Positions 21,459 through 28,518 of a DNA stretch of 64,000 nucleotides are shown one piece after another; positions within the stretch are counted from its first letter, which is position 1; each line of letters starts with the position of its first letter. The position numbers and the translations under genes are program-made. Location: contig NZ_PXNS01000005.1 in NCBI RefSeq assembly GCF_003045775.1, positions 558,001 to 622,000 of the forward strand. Direction: 5' to 3'. The DNA is from Halomonas litopenaei (GTDB taxonomy: Bacteria; Pseudomonadota; Gammaproteobacteria; Pseudomonadales; Halomonadaceae). Under the pieces are notes generated by a model that did no database searches, had not been told where the DNA came from, and worked only from the letters and a program-made list of their open reading frames with translations.

Positions 21459-23633
21459 CTAGAAACGATAGCTCAGGGTAGCGCTGACGCTGCGCTCGGC
21501 GCCGAAGTAGCAGAATTCGAGCGAGTTGCAGGAGGCCACGTAGTCCTCGTCCAGCAGGTTGCTGACGTTGAGGCGGCCGCTGACGTTGGTCAGTCCGACC
21601 TGGCTGAAGTCATAGCCCAGGGTGGCGTCGACCAGGGTGTAGTCCGGGACCGACTTGGTGTTGTCGCGGTCGGCCTGGATATCGGCGTGGTAGCGCACCC
21701 CGAGGCCGGTGTTGAGTCCGGCCAGCGGTCCCTTGAGGAAGTCGTAGTAGCCCCACACCGAGGCAATGTGCTTGGGCGAGTAGATGGCGTCGTTGCCTTC
21801 CTCGCTGGGGTCATCGCTTTCGGCGTAGGTGATGTCGGTGTAGGCGTAGCCGGCCTGGAGGCTCAGTGCCTCGGTGAGCTGAGTGCGCGCCTCGAGCTCG
21901 ATCCCCTGGGATTCGATCTCGCCCACGGCACGATACGGATCGGTGGGCTGCTCCTTGGTGGCCACGTTTTCCTGGGTGATATGGAACAGGGCGATGGAGT
22001 ACTGGTCCTGGGTACCCAACGGCTGGTACTTGAGCCCGGTTTCCACCTGCTCGCCCTCCATCGGCTCGAGCAGATCGCCGGAGGCATCGACGAAGCTGGT
22101 CGGGGTGAAGGCGGTCGAGTAGCTGGCGTAGGGCGAGACGCCGTTGTCGAAGGCGTAGAGCAGGCCAGCGCGGCCGCTGAACTGGGTTTCGTCGAGATCC
22201 GAGCTGTCGCCGCTATCGAGGTTGGTGTTCTCGATATCGACCCAGTCATAGCGGCCACCCAGGGTCAGGTGCCAGCGATCCCAGCTGAGCTGGTCCTGCA
22301 GATAGACGCCGGTCTGGTCGAGTTCGTGCTTTTCACGGGTGGTCACGACGATATCGCCGATGGGGCCAGCACCGTAGCTCGGGTTGAAGGCGTCGATGTT
22401 GGGGAAGGTGCCCCCGGACCAGACCACGTCGTTCTCGCGGGTCTGGTAATCGAACCCGGTCAGCACCCGGTGCTCGAAGCCGCCGGTGGAAAAGTTGGCT
22501 TCGAGCTGGTTGTCCACGGTCCAGGCCTCGAGGTCTTCGTCGGCGCCGGAGTAGTAGCGGTTGAGCTCGGTGTCGTTGGCCCAGCCGTAGGCGTAGACCT
22601 GGTCCATCTCGACGTCGGATTCCAGATACTTGAGCTTCTGGCGAGCGGTGATGCCGTTGCCGAAACGGTGCTCCAGCTCATAGCCCAGCAGGGTCTGGTC
22701 GCGCTCGAAGTTGTCGTAGTCGTCCTCGCCCTCGAAGAAGGTGTTGTCGATATGCCCGCCGGCATGGCTGGTCACCGTGCCGTCGTAGGGCAGACCGGCG
22801 TGATAGCCGCCCTCGGGCTCACGCGAGACGTAGGCGTTGAGGTTGAGGGTGGTGGCGTCGGTGATGTCCCAGGTCAGCGACGGCGCGATGGCGTAGCTCT
22901 CTTCCTCGACCTGATCGAACTGGGTATCCGAGGAGCGGGCGATGCCGGTCAGGCGGAAGGCGGCACGCTGGCCTTCGTCGACACTGCCGGTGACATCGAA
23001 GGCGGCGCGCTGCTGGTCATTGTTGCCGAAGCCGACCTGCACCTCGCCGGTGGGGGTGTCGCTGAACTCGGGGCGCTTGCTGGTCAGCGCGACCAGGCCG
23101 CCAGGGGAGGCGCGACCATAGAGCACCGAGGCCGGTCCCTTTACCACCTCGATGCTTTCGAGCATCCAGGGGTCGACCTTCAGCGAGCTGAAGCTGTTGG
23201 TGTCGCCCATCAGCTTGAGGCCGTCGAGGAAGGTATTGCTCAGGCTGCCGTCGGAGAAGCCTCGCAGTACCAGATAGTCGTAGCGGTTGGACGACCCGAC
23301 CTGGTTGGTATAGACCCCTGGAGTGTAGTCCAGCGCCCGCTGCACCGTCTGGGCACCACGTTGCTCGATCTGCTCGGCGCTGACCGTCGAGGTGGCCTGG
23401 GGCGTCTCGAGGAAGGGCGTATCGGTCTTGGTGGCGGCCTGGCCGGTAACCGTCATGGTGCCCAGTTCGGTATTGGTGGAGGTGCCAGCATTGACGGCAT
23501 TGTCACTGAGGGTGGTCTGGGCCAGTGCGGCGGAGGATACGCTGGCCGCCAACAGCGCCGGGCCAGCTTTCAAGGCGAAAGGTTTCAGGGCGAAAGGCGT
23601 CAGCGCGAAGGGCAGGGTCGAGGTGATACGCAT
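21459..23633 (-). CDS. TonB-dependent siderophore receptor (FhuA-like)
   Basis: Outer-membrane receptor of about 724 residues. Signal peptide ends at AALAQTT, then a TonB-box-like GTMTVTG. The plug carries VVKGPASVLYGRASPGG, and the barrel ends TLSYRF. Paired Cys near the end (ASCNSLEFCYFGAERSV) match the FhuA/FoxA C-terminus. Start chosen at MRITSTLP; an in-frame ATG at 23648 is possible. The signal peptide contains a 15-bp repeat (FALTPFALKPFALK). A Fur-like site lies upstream. Ligand probably a ferric hydroxamate (family inference). Confidence 0.9.
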   Translation of the reverse strand: MRITSTLPFALTPFALKPFALKAGPALLAASVSSAALAQTTLSDNAVNAGTSTNTELGTMTVTGQAATKTDTPFLETPQATSTVSAEQIEQRGAQTVQRALDYTPGVYTNQVGSSNRYDYLVLRGFSDGSLSNTFLDGLKLMGDTNSFSSLKVDPWMLESIEVVKGPASVLYGRASPGGLVALTSKRPEFSDTPTGEVQVGFGNNDQQRAAFDVTGSVDEGQRAAFRLTGIARSSDTQFDQVEEESYAIAPSLTWDITDATTLNLNAYVSREPEGGYHAGLPYDGTVTSHAGGHIDNTFFEGEDDYDNFERDQTLLGYELEHRFGNGITARQKLKYLESDVEMDQVYAYGWANDTELNRYYSGADEDLEAWTVDNQLEANFSTGGFEHRVLTGFDYQTRENDVVWSGGTFPNIDAFNPSYGAGPIGDIVVTTREKHELDQTGVYLQDQLSWDRWHLTLGGRYDWVDIENTNLDSGDSSDLDETQFSGRAGLLYAFDNGVSPYASYSTAFTPTSFVDASGDLLEPMEGEQVETGLKYQPLGTQDQYSIALFHITQENVATKEQPTDPYRAVGEIESQGIELEARTQLTEALSLQAGYAYTDITYAESDDPSEEGNDAIYSPKHIASVWGYYDFLKGPLAGLNTGLGVRYHADIQADRDNTKSVPDYTLVDATLGYDFSQVGLTNVSGRLNVSNLLDEDYVASCNSLEFCYFGAERSVSATLSYRF
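23569..23613 (-). repeat. 15-bp tandem repeat in receptor signal sequence
   Basis: Three imperfect units (ttcaaggcgaaaggt on the + strand) encode PFALK-type repeats just before the hydrophobic core of the signal peptide; frame is kept. Confidence 0.75.
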
Positions 23634-23703
23634 GTTGTCGCTTACCATTGGGAGCAGGGAATGGCGCCACGGGGTAGGCACCTGAACAAAGCGGTCATGT
23701 TTC

Positions 23704-23722
23704 GGTAATGCGAATTATTACA
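23704..23722 (-). promoter_or_regulatory. Putative Fur box upstream of FhuA-like receptor
   Basis: ggtaatgcgaattattaca matches 13 of 19 Fur consensus positions, about 70 bases upstream of the receptor start. Iron repression inferred. Confidence 0.55.
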
Positions 23723-23830
23723 TTTTGCGAGTGGGCCTGTTTATGCGCGGCGCCAAGAACCTTATGCGGGGTGACAGGACCTGCACCGATAATGAAACCT
23801 CAGTAGACAAGTGCGATCGGCGTAGCGAGT

Positions 23831-23995
23831 GCTAGGGCTTGTCTGAAAAGTGCCTGCGCTCGGTAATACGGCGTTAAAAATCGGCTGGTGCGCCAGCCCG
23901 GTCAAAATGCTCATTTACACCCCGTAAACTGCGCTTTCTCACCGATTTTTGCCTTGTCTAACCTTCGCTCGTCGACTTTTCGGACAGCGCCTAGC
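23831..23995. mobile_element. 165-bp palindromic repeat element (MITE-like)
   Basis: The ends are imperfect inverted repeats: the left begins gctagggcttgtctgaaaag and the right, read in reverse complement, begins gctaggcgctgtccgaaaag. Internal parts (aaaaatcgg and its complement) also pair, so the whole unit can fold into a long hairpin. It has no gene. Such cassettes are usually non-autonomous mobile elements moved in trans. It lies between the AraC gene and the FhuA-like receptor promoter. Confidence 0.65.
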
Positions 23996-24130
23996 TAATG
24001 TAGTGGGTCCAGTCATCGACGAAGCACCGCCCGACGGCTGGGTGCCGTTGCGGTGTACTGCGTCCAGTTGAGGTCTCGGGGGGAGAGTTGCCCAGGGGGG
24101 CTGGGCGAAGGGCGAAGGTCCTGGAAACGT

Positions 24131-25153
24131 CTAGCCAACGTCGCGGGGTGAGACCCCGAAGCGCCGCCGAAAGGCGGTAGAGAAGTTGGAGGCGTGGCTG
24201 TAGCCGCTCTCGAAAGCGGCCTGCTGCACGCTGGCGCCCTGGGCCAGCAGCTCGTGGGCCAGGGTCAGTCTGCGTTCTCGCAGGTAGTCGAAGACCGAAA
24301 CGCCGAACAGGCGCTGGAACTTGGCGCGCAGGCCCGAGGCGCTCATGGACGCCATCGCCGCCAGCTGCTCGAGGCAGTAGGACTCGGCGGGAAAGTCGTG
24401 CAGCCGCTGGCGGATCCGCTCCAGCCGCTGGCGCTCCGGCAGGGGCAGGTCACCGCGCTGGCGCGGGCCGGGATGTCGCAGGCCGTGGGCCAGTAGTTGC
24501 AGGCCAATGGCCTCCATCAAGAGCTGGCGCTGGCCGGGGGAAGGCTGCGGCATGACCGCCTGTTCGAGCATCGGCGCCAGGTAGCCGGGCAGTGGCCAGA
24601 CGTGCAGATGGGGACGCGGGGCGTCGAGCAGTTCGGTGATGTCCGGGCGCTGGCTCAACGAGGCGATCGCAGCCTGGTCCAGCGACAGGTTCAGGGTGCG
24701 CAACCGCTGCCCCTCATCCTGATGCACGCGCAGGGAAACCTGATCGGCGAGCCGGGCGCTCAGTGCGCTGCCGGCGGTGAGCCGCTGCCGCCGTCCCCCG
24801 GTGTCGACCACGATGGCGCCTTCCATCACCACGCACACGAACAGCGGCGAGGCCATGGTGGAGCAGGAGTCGTAGGGCTTGAGCACCTCGACATCGGAAA
24901 AGGTCAGATGCCAGCCGCTGCGCACCTCTTCCTCGATGACGCGGCCTCTGAGAATTTCCAGGTGGTGGGCCACCGCCGGGAAGCGGGCGCCGTCGAAGCG
25001 GTAGTCGATGCCGTGGCGCTGGCCGAATCGCAGAAAGTCCCGCGCGCGGATGACCCGGGTATCACCAAGTCCCGCGGCGGCTCCGGCCAGCGGGCGCGAG
25101 CGAGGCTGATCGCCACTCGACTCGCAGGCTTGCGCGTGGCTTGCAGCGCTCAT
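24131..25153 (-). CDS. AraC-family regulator of the siderophore-iron operon
   Basis: About 340 residues. The C-terminal ~100 residues form the two helix-turn-helix AraC domain (LEQLAAMASMSASGLRAKFQ, then FESGYSHASNFSTAFRRRFG). The N-terminal part has ligand-binding-like strands (FVCVVMEGAIVVDTGG). Start MSAASHAQ chosen because the longer frame runs into fhuF, whose stop is two bases upstream. By position it resembles PchR/AlcR-type activators that respond to ferric siderophore (inference). Confidence 0.87.
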   Translation of the reverse strand: MSAASHAQACESSGDQPRSRPLAGAAAGLGDTRVIRARDFLRFGQRHGIDYRFDGARFPAVAHHLEILRGRVIEEEVRSGWHLTFSDVEVLKPYDSCSTMASPLFVCVVMEGAIVVDTGGRRQRLTAGSALSARLADQVSLRVHQDEGQRLRTLNLSLDQAAIASLSQRPDITELLDAPRPHLHVWPLPGYLAPMLEQAVMPQPSPGQRQLLMEAIGLQLLAHGLRHPGPRQRGDLPLPERQRLERIRQRLHDFPAESYCLEQLAAMASMSASGLRAKFQRLFGVSVFDYLRERRLTLAHELLAQGASVQQAAFESGYSHASNFSTAFRRRFGVSPRDVG

Positions 25154-25155
25154 CT

Positions 25156-26016
25156 TCAGCTTGCGACCAGGCGGCGGGCTTCGCCGCGGGAGGGGAAGGT
25201 CTGCACCACTGCCCCCGTGCTCTGAGGCATCGCTGTGGTCCTGGGCTGCCTGACCTTGTTGCCGGTCTTGTTGCTGGTCGTGCTGCTCGCCCTGGCAACG
25301 GCGGCATCGTCCAGCGGGCAGTTGCCGCAGCAGCCGAAGTCCTCTAACCGATAGCGCAGGCAACATAGCCGCCGTGTGCGCTGGGTCTCGCCGTGTTCGT
25401 CGGGCAGGTAGCGCACCGGCATGAACAGGGGATTGCGCCGGCCATCCGGGTAGACCCGGTGGTCGATCAGGCGCAGCGCCTCGTCGCCGAGCCCAGGTGA
25501 GGCCATGGGGTGGTGCACGGCAGCCTTGGCAAAGTACTCGAAGTAGTTGCCGAAGTTGCTCCAGAACACCTTGGGAGAGGCCCCGGAGACGCAGCCCAGC
25601 ATGTCGACCAGCGGTGCCACATGCCCCTGCAGCAGGCGTTCGAAGCGCTCGAAGGCGTCCAGCGACCCCAGCGGGGTGCCTTCATGGGGCAGGGCGATGC
25701 CGGTTGTCTGGCCGCTGTCGCTGAGATAGAGACCCATCTGATCCAGCGCTACCGGCAGGTCGCGCTCCAGCAGCAGGTTGGAGGCCAGGGTATGGGCGGC
25801 CATGGCGCTGAAATGCCACTTGGACCAGAGCGAGGCCACCGCCTTGAGGTCATCGCCCTGGTACTGGGCGGCGAAGCGCTCGAGCAATTCGTCCAGCACG
25901 CCAGGTTCGAGCAGACGCTCGGCAGGCATGGCGTCGTCGGGTAGCTCGGCCGCGACGGTGGGTACGGCAAGGTGTTCCAGGGGACCGCAATACAGACGAG
26001 GCAGCGCTGATGTCAT
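25156..26016 (-). CDS. fhuF: FhuF-family siderophore-iron reductase
   Basis: Cytoplasmic [2Fe-2S] protein that reduces ferric siderophore and frees iron. The motif RRLCCLRYRLEDFGCCGNC fits CC-x10-C-x2-C of FhuF. Start at 26016 (MTSALPRLY) has AGGA upstream. Unlike classic FhuF, which ends just after the cluster, this one runs on ~55 residues in a Thr/Ser/Asn-rich, repeat-bearing tail (SNKTGNK). In operon with the AraC gene; own Fur-like site upstream. Confidence 0.88.
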   Translation of the reverse strand: MTSALPRLYCGPLEHLAVPTVAAELPDDAMPAERLLEPGVLDELLERFAAQYQGDDLKAVASLWSKWHFSAMAAHTLASNLLLERDLPVALDQMGLYLSDSGQTTGIALPHEGTPLGSLDAFERFERLLQGHVAPLVDMLGCVSGASPKVFWSNFGNYFEYFAKAAVHHPMASPGLGDEALRLIDHRVYPDGRRNPLFMPVRYLPDEHGETQRTRRLCCLRYRLEDFGCCGNCPLDDAAVARASSTTSNKTGNKVRQPRTTAMPQSTGAVVQTFPSRGEARRLVAS

Positions 26017-26075
26017 GGGGTGTCCTGCAGGCCGGAGGCTTGAGGTCATAAGACCAACGGTGGACACCATAAATT

Positions 26076-26094
26076 AAATGCGAATTGTTATCAA
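26076..26094 (-). promoter_or_regulatory. Putative Fur box upstream of fhuF
   Basis: On the minus strand the 26076-26094 region reads ttgataacaattcgcattt; 11 of 19 Fur consensus positions match when the frame begins at gataac. It lies in the short gap before fhuF, overlapping the end of the Suc_Fer-like gene, so fhuF and the AraC gene may have their own iron-repressed promoter. Confidence 0.4.
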
Positions 26095-27104
26095 GAATAT
26101 TGCCGATAGCCGGCGTCGATCGACTGAACGCTGGCGGCCCGCCAGACCTGGCTGGGGCTGGGCCCCTGGTCGATATCCGAGCACATGTCGATCCGTGCAA
26201 GCGTGAGGGTATGGCAATGGACGACCAGCTCACCGCTCGCTCTCTCGCCCTTGGCCTTGCCCTCGCCCTCGCCGGACTTGCGCCAGCGCCAGATCTGGCG
26301 CCGGTATTGCGGTTCGTTGTCGCTGTCGCTGTATGTGTGCTGGCCGGGCATCTCCTCCGGTGCCAGGGCGTTGTCCTCCACCAGCGCCAGTTCGACGCAG
26401 GGCAGGGCCAAGTCCCTGGCCAGCCACTGGAGCGCGGCGACCTCGGCGCACTGCTGGGCCGGGGTCAGGTGGGAGGCTCCGCGATAGCCGGGCAGGAAGC
26501 GTTGTCCCTGCGCCTCGGCTTGCAGCATCGGCAGGGCCTGGTCGGGCTCGATACGCCCGTACTTGCGCACCGGTGACAGCAGGATGATGCTCGCGGCGAA
26601 GCGGCAACCGCCCAGGTGGCTGCTCTCCCACACGTCGAAGGGCAGGCGATGCTCCTCCACGGCGCGGGCCAGCGCCTTGTAGCTGCGATAGCCGTAGCGC
26701 GCGCAGCACTTGTCCTTCTTGCCGTGGGTGCAGCACAGCACCAGGTCGTGGTGCTGTGGTGTGGACGGCCAGCGCTCGAGATCCTCGCTCGCCGCCAACG
26801 CCTCGACAAAGGCCAACAGCGCGCTGCGCTCGAGCTGGAGACGCCGACGCTCCGGCATCAGGATCACCTCGTGGACCTCGGCAGGCTGATCACGACGATG
26901 GATCAGATTGACTCGGCGACCGCTGGCGGCCAGGGCGTCGAGTTGTGCTGCCAGCTCGGGGGCCATGTCGCTGGCGTGGCGCAGGTTGCGCTGCCACCTG
27001 GCCCGGGGCCAGCTGATCAAGAGATTGCGCTCGGCGTGGGCGCCGCTGCCGGGCAGCGGATCCCCCGCTTCGCGAGACAGGTCGGTGCAGAAGACGTGGC
27101 TCAT
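26091..27104 (-). CDS. Sucrase/ferredoxin-like (Suc_Fer) thioredoxin-fold Fe-S protein
   Basis: About 337 residues. CTHGKKDKCCARYG and SSHLGGCRFAA mark the Suc_Fer/Apd1-Aim32 family, thioredoxin-like [2Fe-2S] proteins whose cluster is held by two Cys and the two His of HxxxH. Here the second His is Cys (HLGGC). The start at 27104 overlaps the ATPase stop (ATGA) and follows GAGG. Position between an iron-siderophore ATPase and FhuF suggests iron release or reduction (inference). The C-terminal third is Lys/Glu/Gly-rich and less conserved. Confidence 0.78.
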   Translation of the reverse strand: MSHVFCTDLSREAGDPLPGSGAHAERNLLISWPRARWQRNLRHASDMAPELAAQLDALAASGRRVNLIHRRDQPAEVHEVILMPERRRLQLERSALLAFVEALAASEDLERWPSTPQHHDLVLCCTHGKKDKCCARYGYRSYKALARAVEEHRLPFDVWESSHLGGCRFAASIILLSPVRKYGRIEPDQALPMLQAEAQGQRFLPGYRGASHLTPAQQCAEVAALQWLARDLALPCVELALVEDNALAPEEMPGQHTYSDSDNEPQYRRQIWRWRKSGEGEGKAKGERASGELVVHCHTLTLARIDMCSDIDQGPSPSQVWRAASVQSIDAGYRQYS

Positions 27105-28108
27105 GGCCTCGGCCCTGACGTTGTCGAAGGATGCCTTGCCTGAGTGTGCAGCGCCGGCGACTCGTCGGTTGGTCTCTGCTGCGGCGTCTGCGATTCGCGG
27201 CGCCCCAGCAAAGGTACGCACAGCGGCTTGCCGCTTTCAGGGTCGATCATGACGTGGGCATCCAGGTCGAAGACGCGCTTCAGATTATCGGCGGTGAACA
27301 CCTCTCGCGGTGCGCCGCTGGTGAGGATGCGGCCGTCGCGCATCATCACCAGCTCGTCGGCGTAGGCGGCGGCCAGGTTGAGGTCGTGCAACACCAAAAG
27401 CAGGGTGCGCCCCTGGTCGTGGGCCAGTCCCGAGAGCAACTCCAGCAGGTCCACCTGGACCTTGAGGTCAAGAAAGGTGGTGGGCTCATCGAGCAGGATC
27501 AGGTCGGTCTGCTGGGCCAGCACCATGGCGATCCAGCAGCGCTGGCGCTGTCCACCGGACAGGGTGTCGACGTGGCGTTCGGCGAACTCGGTGACCCGGG
27601 TGTAGGCCATCGCCTGCTTGACCACCTCGGCGTCGCGACGGGCATCGCGTTGCCACAGGCGCTGGTGGGGAAAGCGTCCCATTGCCACCAGCTGGCGCAC
27701 GCTCAGCCCCTCCGGTGCCGTCGGCCCCTGGGGCAGCAGTCCCAGATGCTGGGCGACCTCGCGGGTGGAGCGACGGTGGATATCCTGACCGTCGAGCAGC
27801 ACCTGACCGCCCTGGGGCTTCAAGGTGCGTGCCAGGGTCTTCAGCAGGGTCGACTTGCCGCTGCCGTTGGGACCGAGCAGCACCGTCAGCTTGCCTGGCG
27901 CCACCGCGATATCCACCCCGTCCAGTACCAGCCGTTCCTCGTAGCCGACCTTGAGAGAATGTCCCGCCAACTGGTGGCCGAGCGCGGACGCCGCGGTCGA
28001 TCCATCGGACGGCACGTCAGACGATCCATCTGACAATGCATCGGACCGGTGTCGGGGTGCCGCGCTGGACGAGGGTGTGGTCGGCAAAGAAGGCTGAGAT
28101 GAGGTCAT
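27101..28108 (-). CDS. Iron-siderophore ABC transporter ATPase (FepC/FecE type)
   Basis: About 335 residues; first gene of the operon with the Suc_Fer-like gene, fhuF and the AraC regulator. Walker A GPNGSGKS, signature LSGGQRQR, Walker B LILLDEP and switch VLHDLNLA are present. A Ser/Asp-rich N-terminal extension of ~45 residues (SDALSDGSSDVPSDG) precedes the ATPase. Start MTSSQPSL chosen because the alternative at 28162 lies inside the Fur-like site. The achromobactin-type permease operon lacks an ATPase, so this protein is the obvious candidate partner (inference). Confidence 0.87.
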   Translation of the reverse strand: MTSSQPSLPTTPSSSAAPRHRSDALSDGSSDVPSDGSTAASALGHQLAGHSLKVGYEERLVLDGVDIAVAPGKLTVLLGPNGSGKSTLLKTLARTLKPQGGQVLLDGQDIHRRSTREVAQHLGLLPQGPTAPEGLSVRQLVAMGRFPHQRLWQRDARRDAEVVKQAMAYTRVTEFAERHVDTLSGGQRQRCWIAMVLAQQTDLILLDEPTTFLDLKVQVDLLELLSGLAHDQGRTLLLVLHDLNLAAAYADELVMMRDGRILTSGAPREVFTADNLKRVFDLDAHVMIDPESGKPLCVPLLGRRESQTPQQRPTDESPALHTQARHPSTTSGPRP

Positions 28109-28147
28109 GCAAGGCCCGCCTGGGGTGTGTGGCAGCAGCACGGTATG

Positions 28148-28166
28148 ACAAAAAATTCTCATTTTC
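28148..28166 (-). promoter_or_regulatory. Putative Fur box for the ATPase operon
   Basis: Minus-strand gaaaatgagaattttttgt matches 12 of 19 Fur consensus positions and lies 40 bases upstream of the ATPase start. Confidence 0.5.
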
Positions 28167-28292
28167 AATCCGGCCAAGCCCGTATCGGCGCGGTTTGTCG
28201 GCATGGCGCGCGGCGTTTTAGCACAGTGTGTTGTTAGCTTATGCCGAACGAATGGTTCGCATTTCGTAGACAGCAGGAAAGCGATTAATTAG

Positions 28293-28311
28293 GATAATCG
28301 TTCTCATTTGT
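28293..28311 (+). promoter_or_regulatory. Putative Fur box for third TonB receptor
   Basis: gataatcgttctcatttgt matches 12 of 19 Fur consensus positions, with both outer half-sites (gataat, tcatt) conserved. It is about 210 bases upstream of the receptor start. Confidence 0.5.
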
Positions 28312-28518
28312 ATGTGAGATGGCAATAAACGACGCAATGCGGCATCGAGGCTTCGGTAAGGTGCGGCCCTTCGGGAAGGTGGCGAATCGCATCGCCACCG
28401 CTCGCCGGGAGCGGCAGCACGGGGCAGGGACGACGTCCGAGAGCAACGTCCTGGCGTGAGGGACTCGCCAGACCTCGAGTCAGCGTTTGCGCGATCATTC
28501 GATTTAGCAAAAGGAACG

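Larger units (their letters stand above)
28109..28518. other. Divergent iron-regulated promoter region
   Basis: About 410 non-coding bases between the ATPase operon (minus) and the third TonB receptor (plus). It holds one Fur-like site facing each operon (28148-28166 and 28293-28311) and an inverted repeat gaacgaatggttc near 28245. No gene recognised. Confidence 0.55.

Noticed and set aside
21444..23708. A very long open frame on the + strand opposite the FhuA-like receptor
   Set aside because: The minus-strand frame encodes a complete TonB receptor with signal peptide, plug and terminal Phe; the opposite frame is a by-product of high third-position GC.
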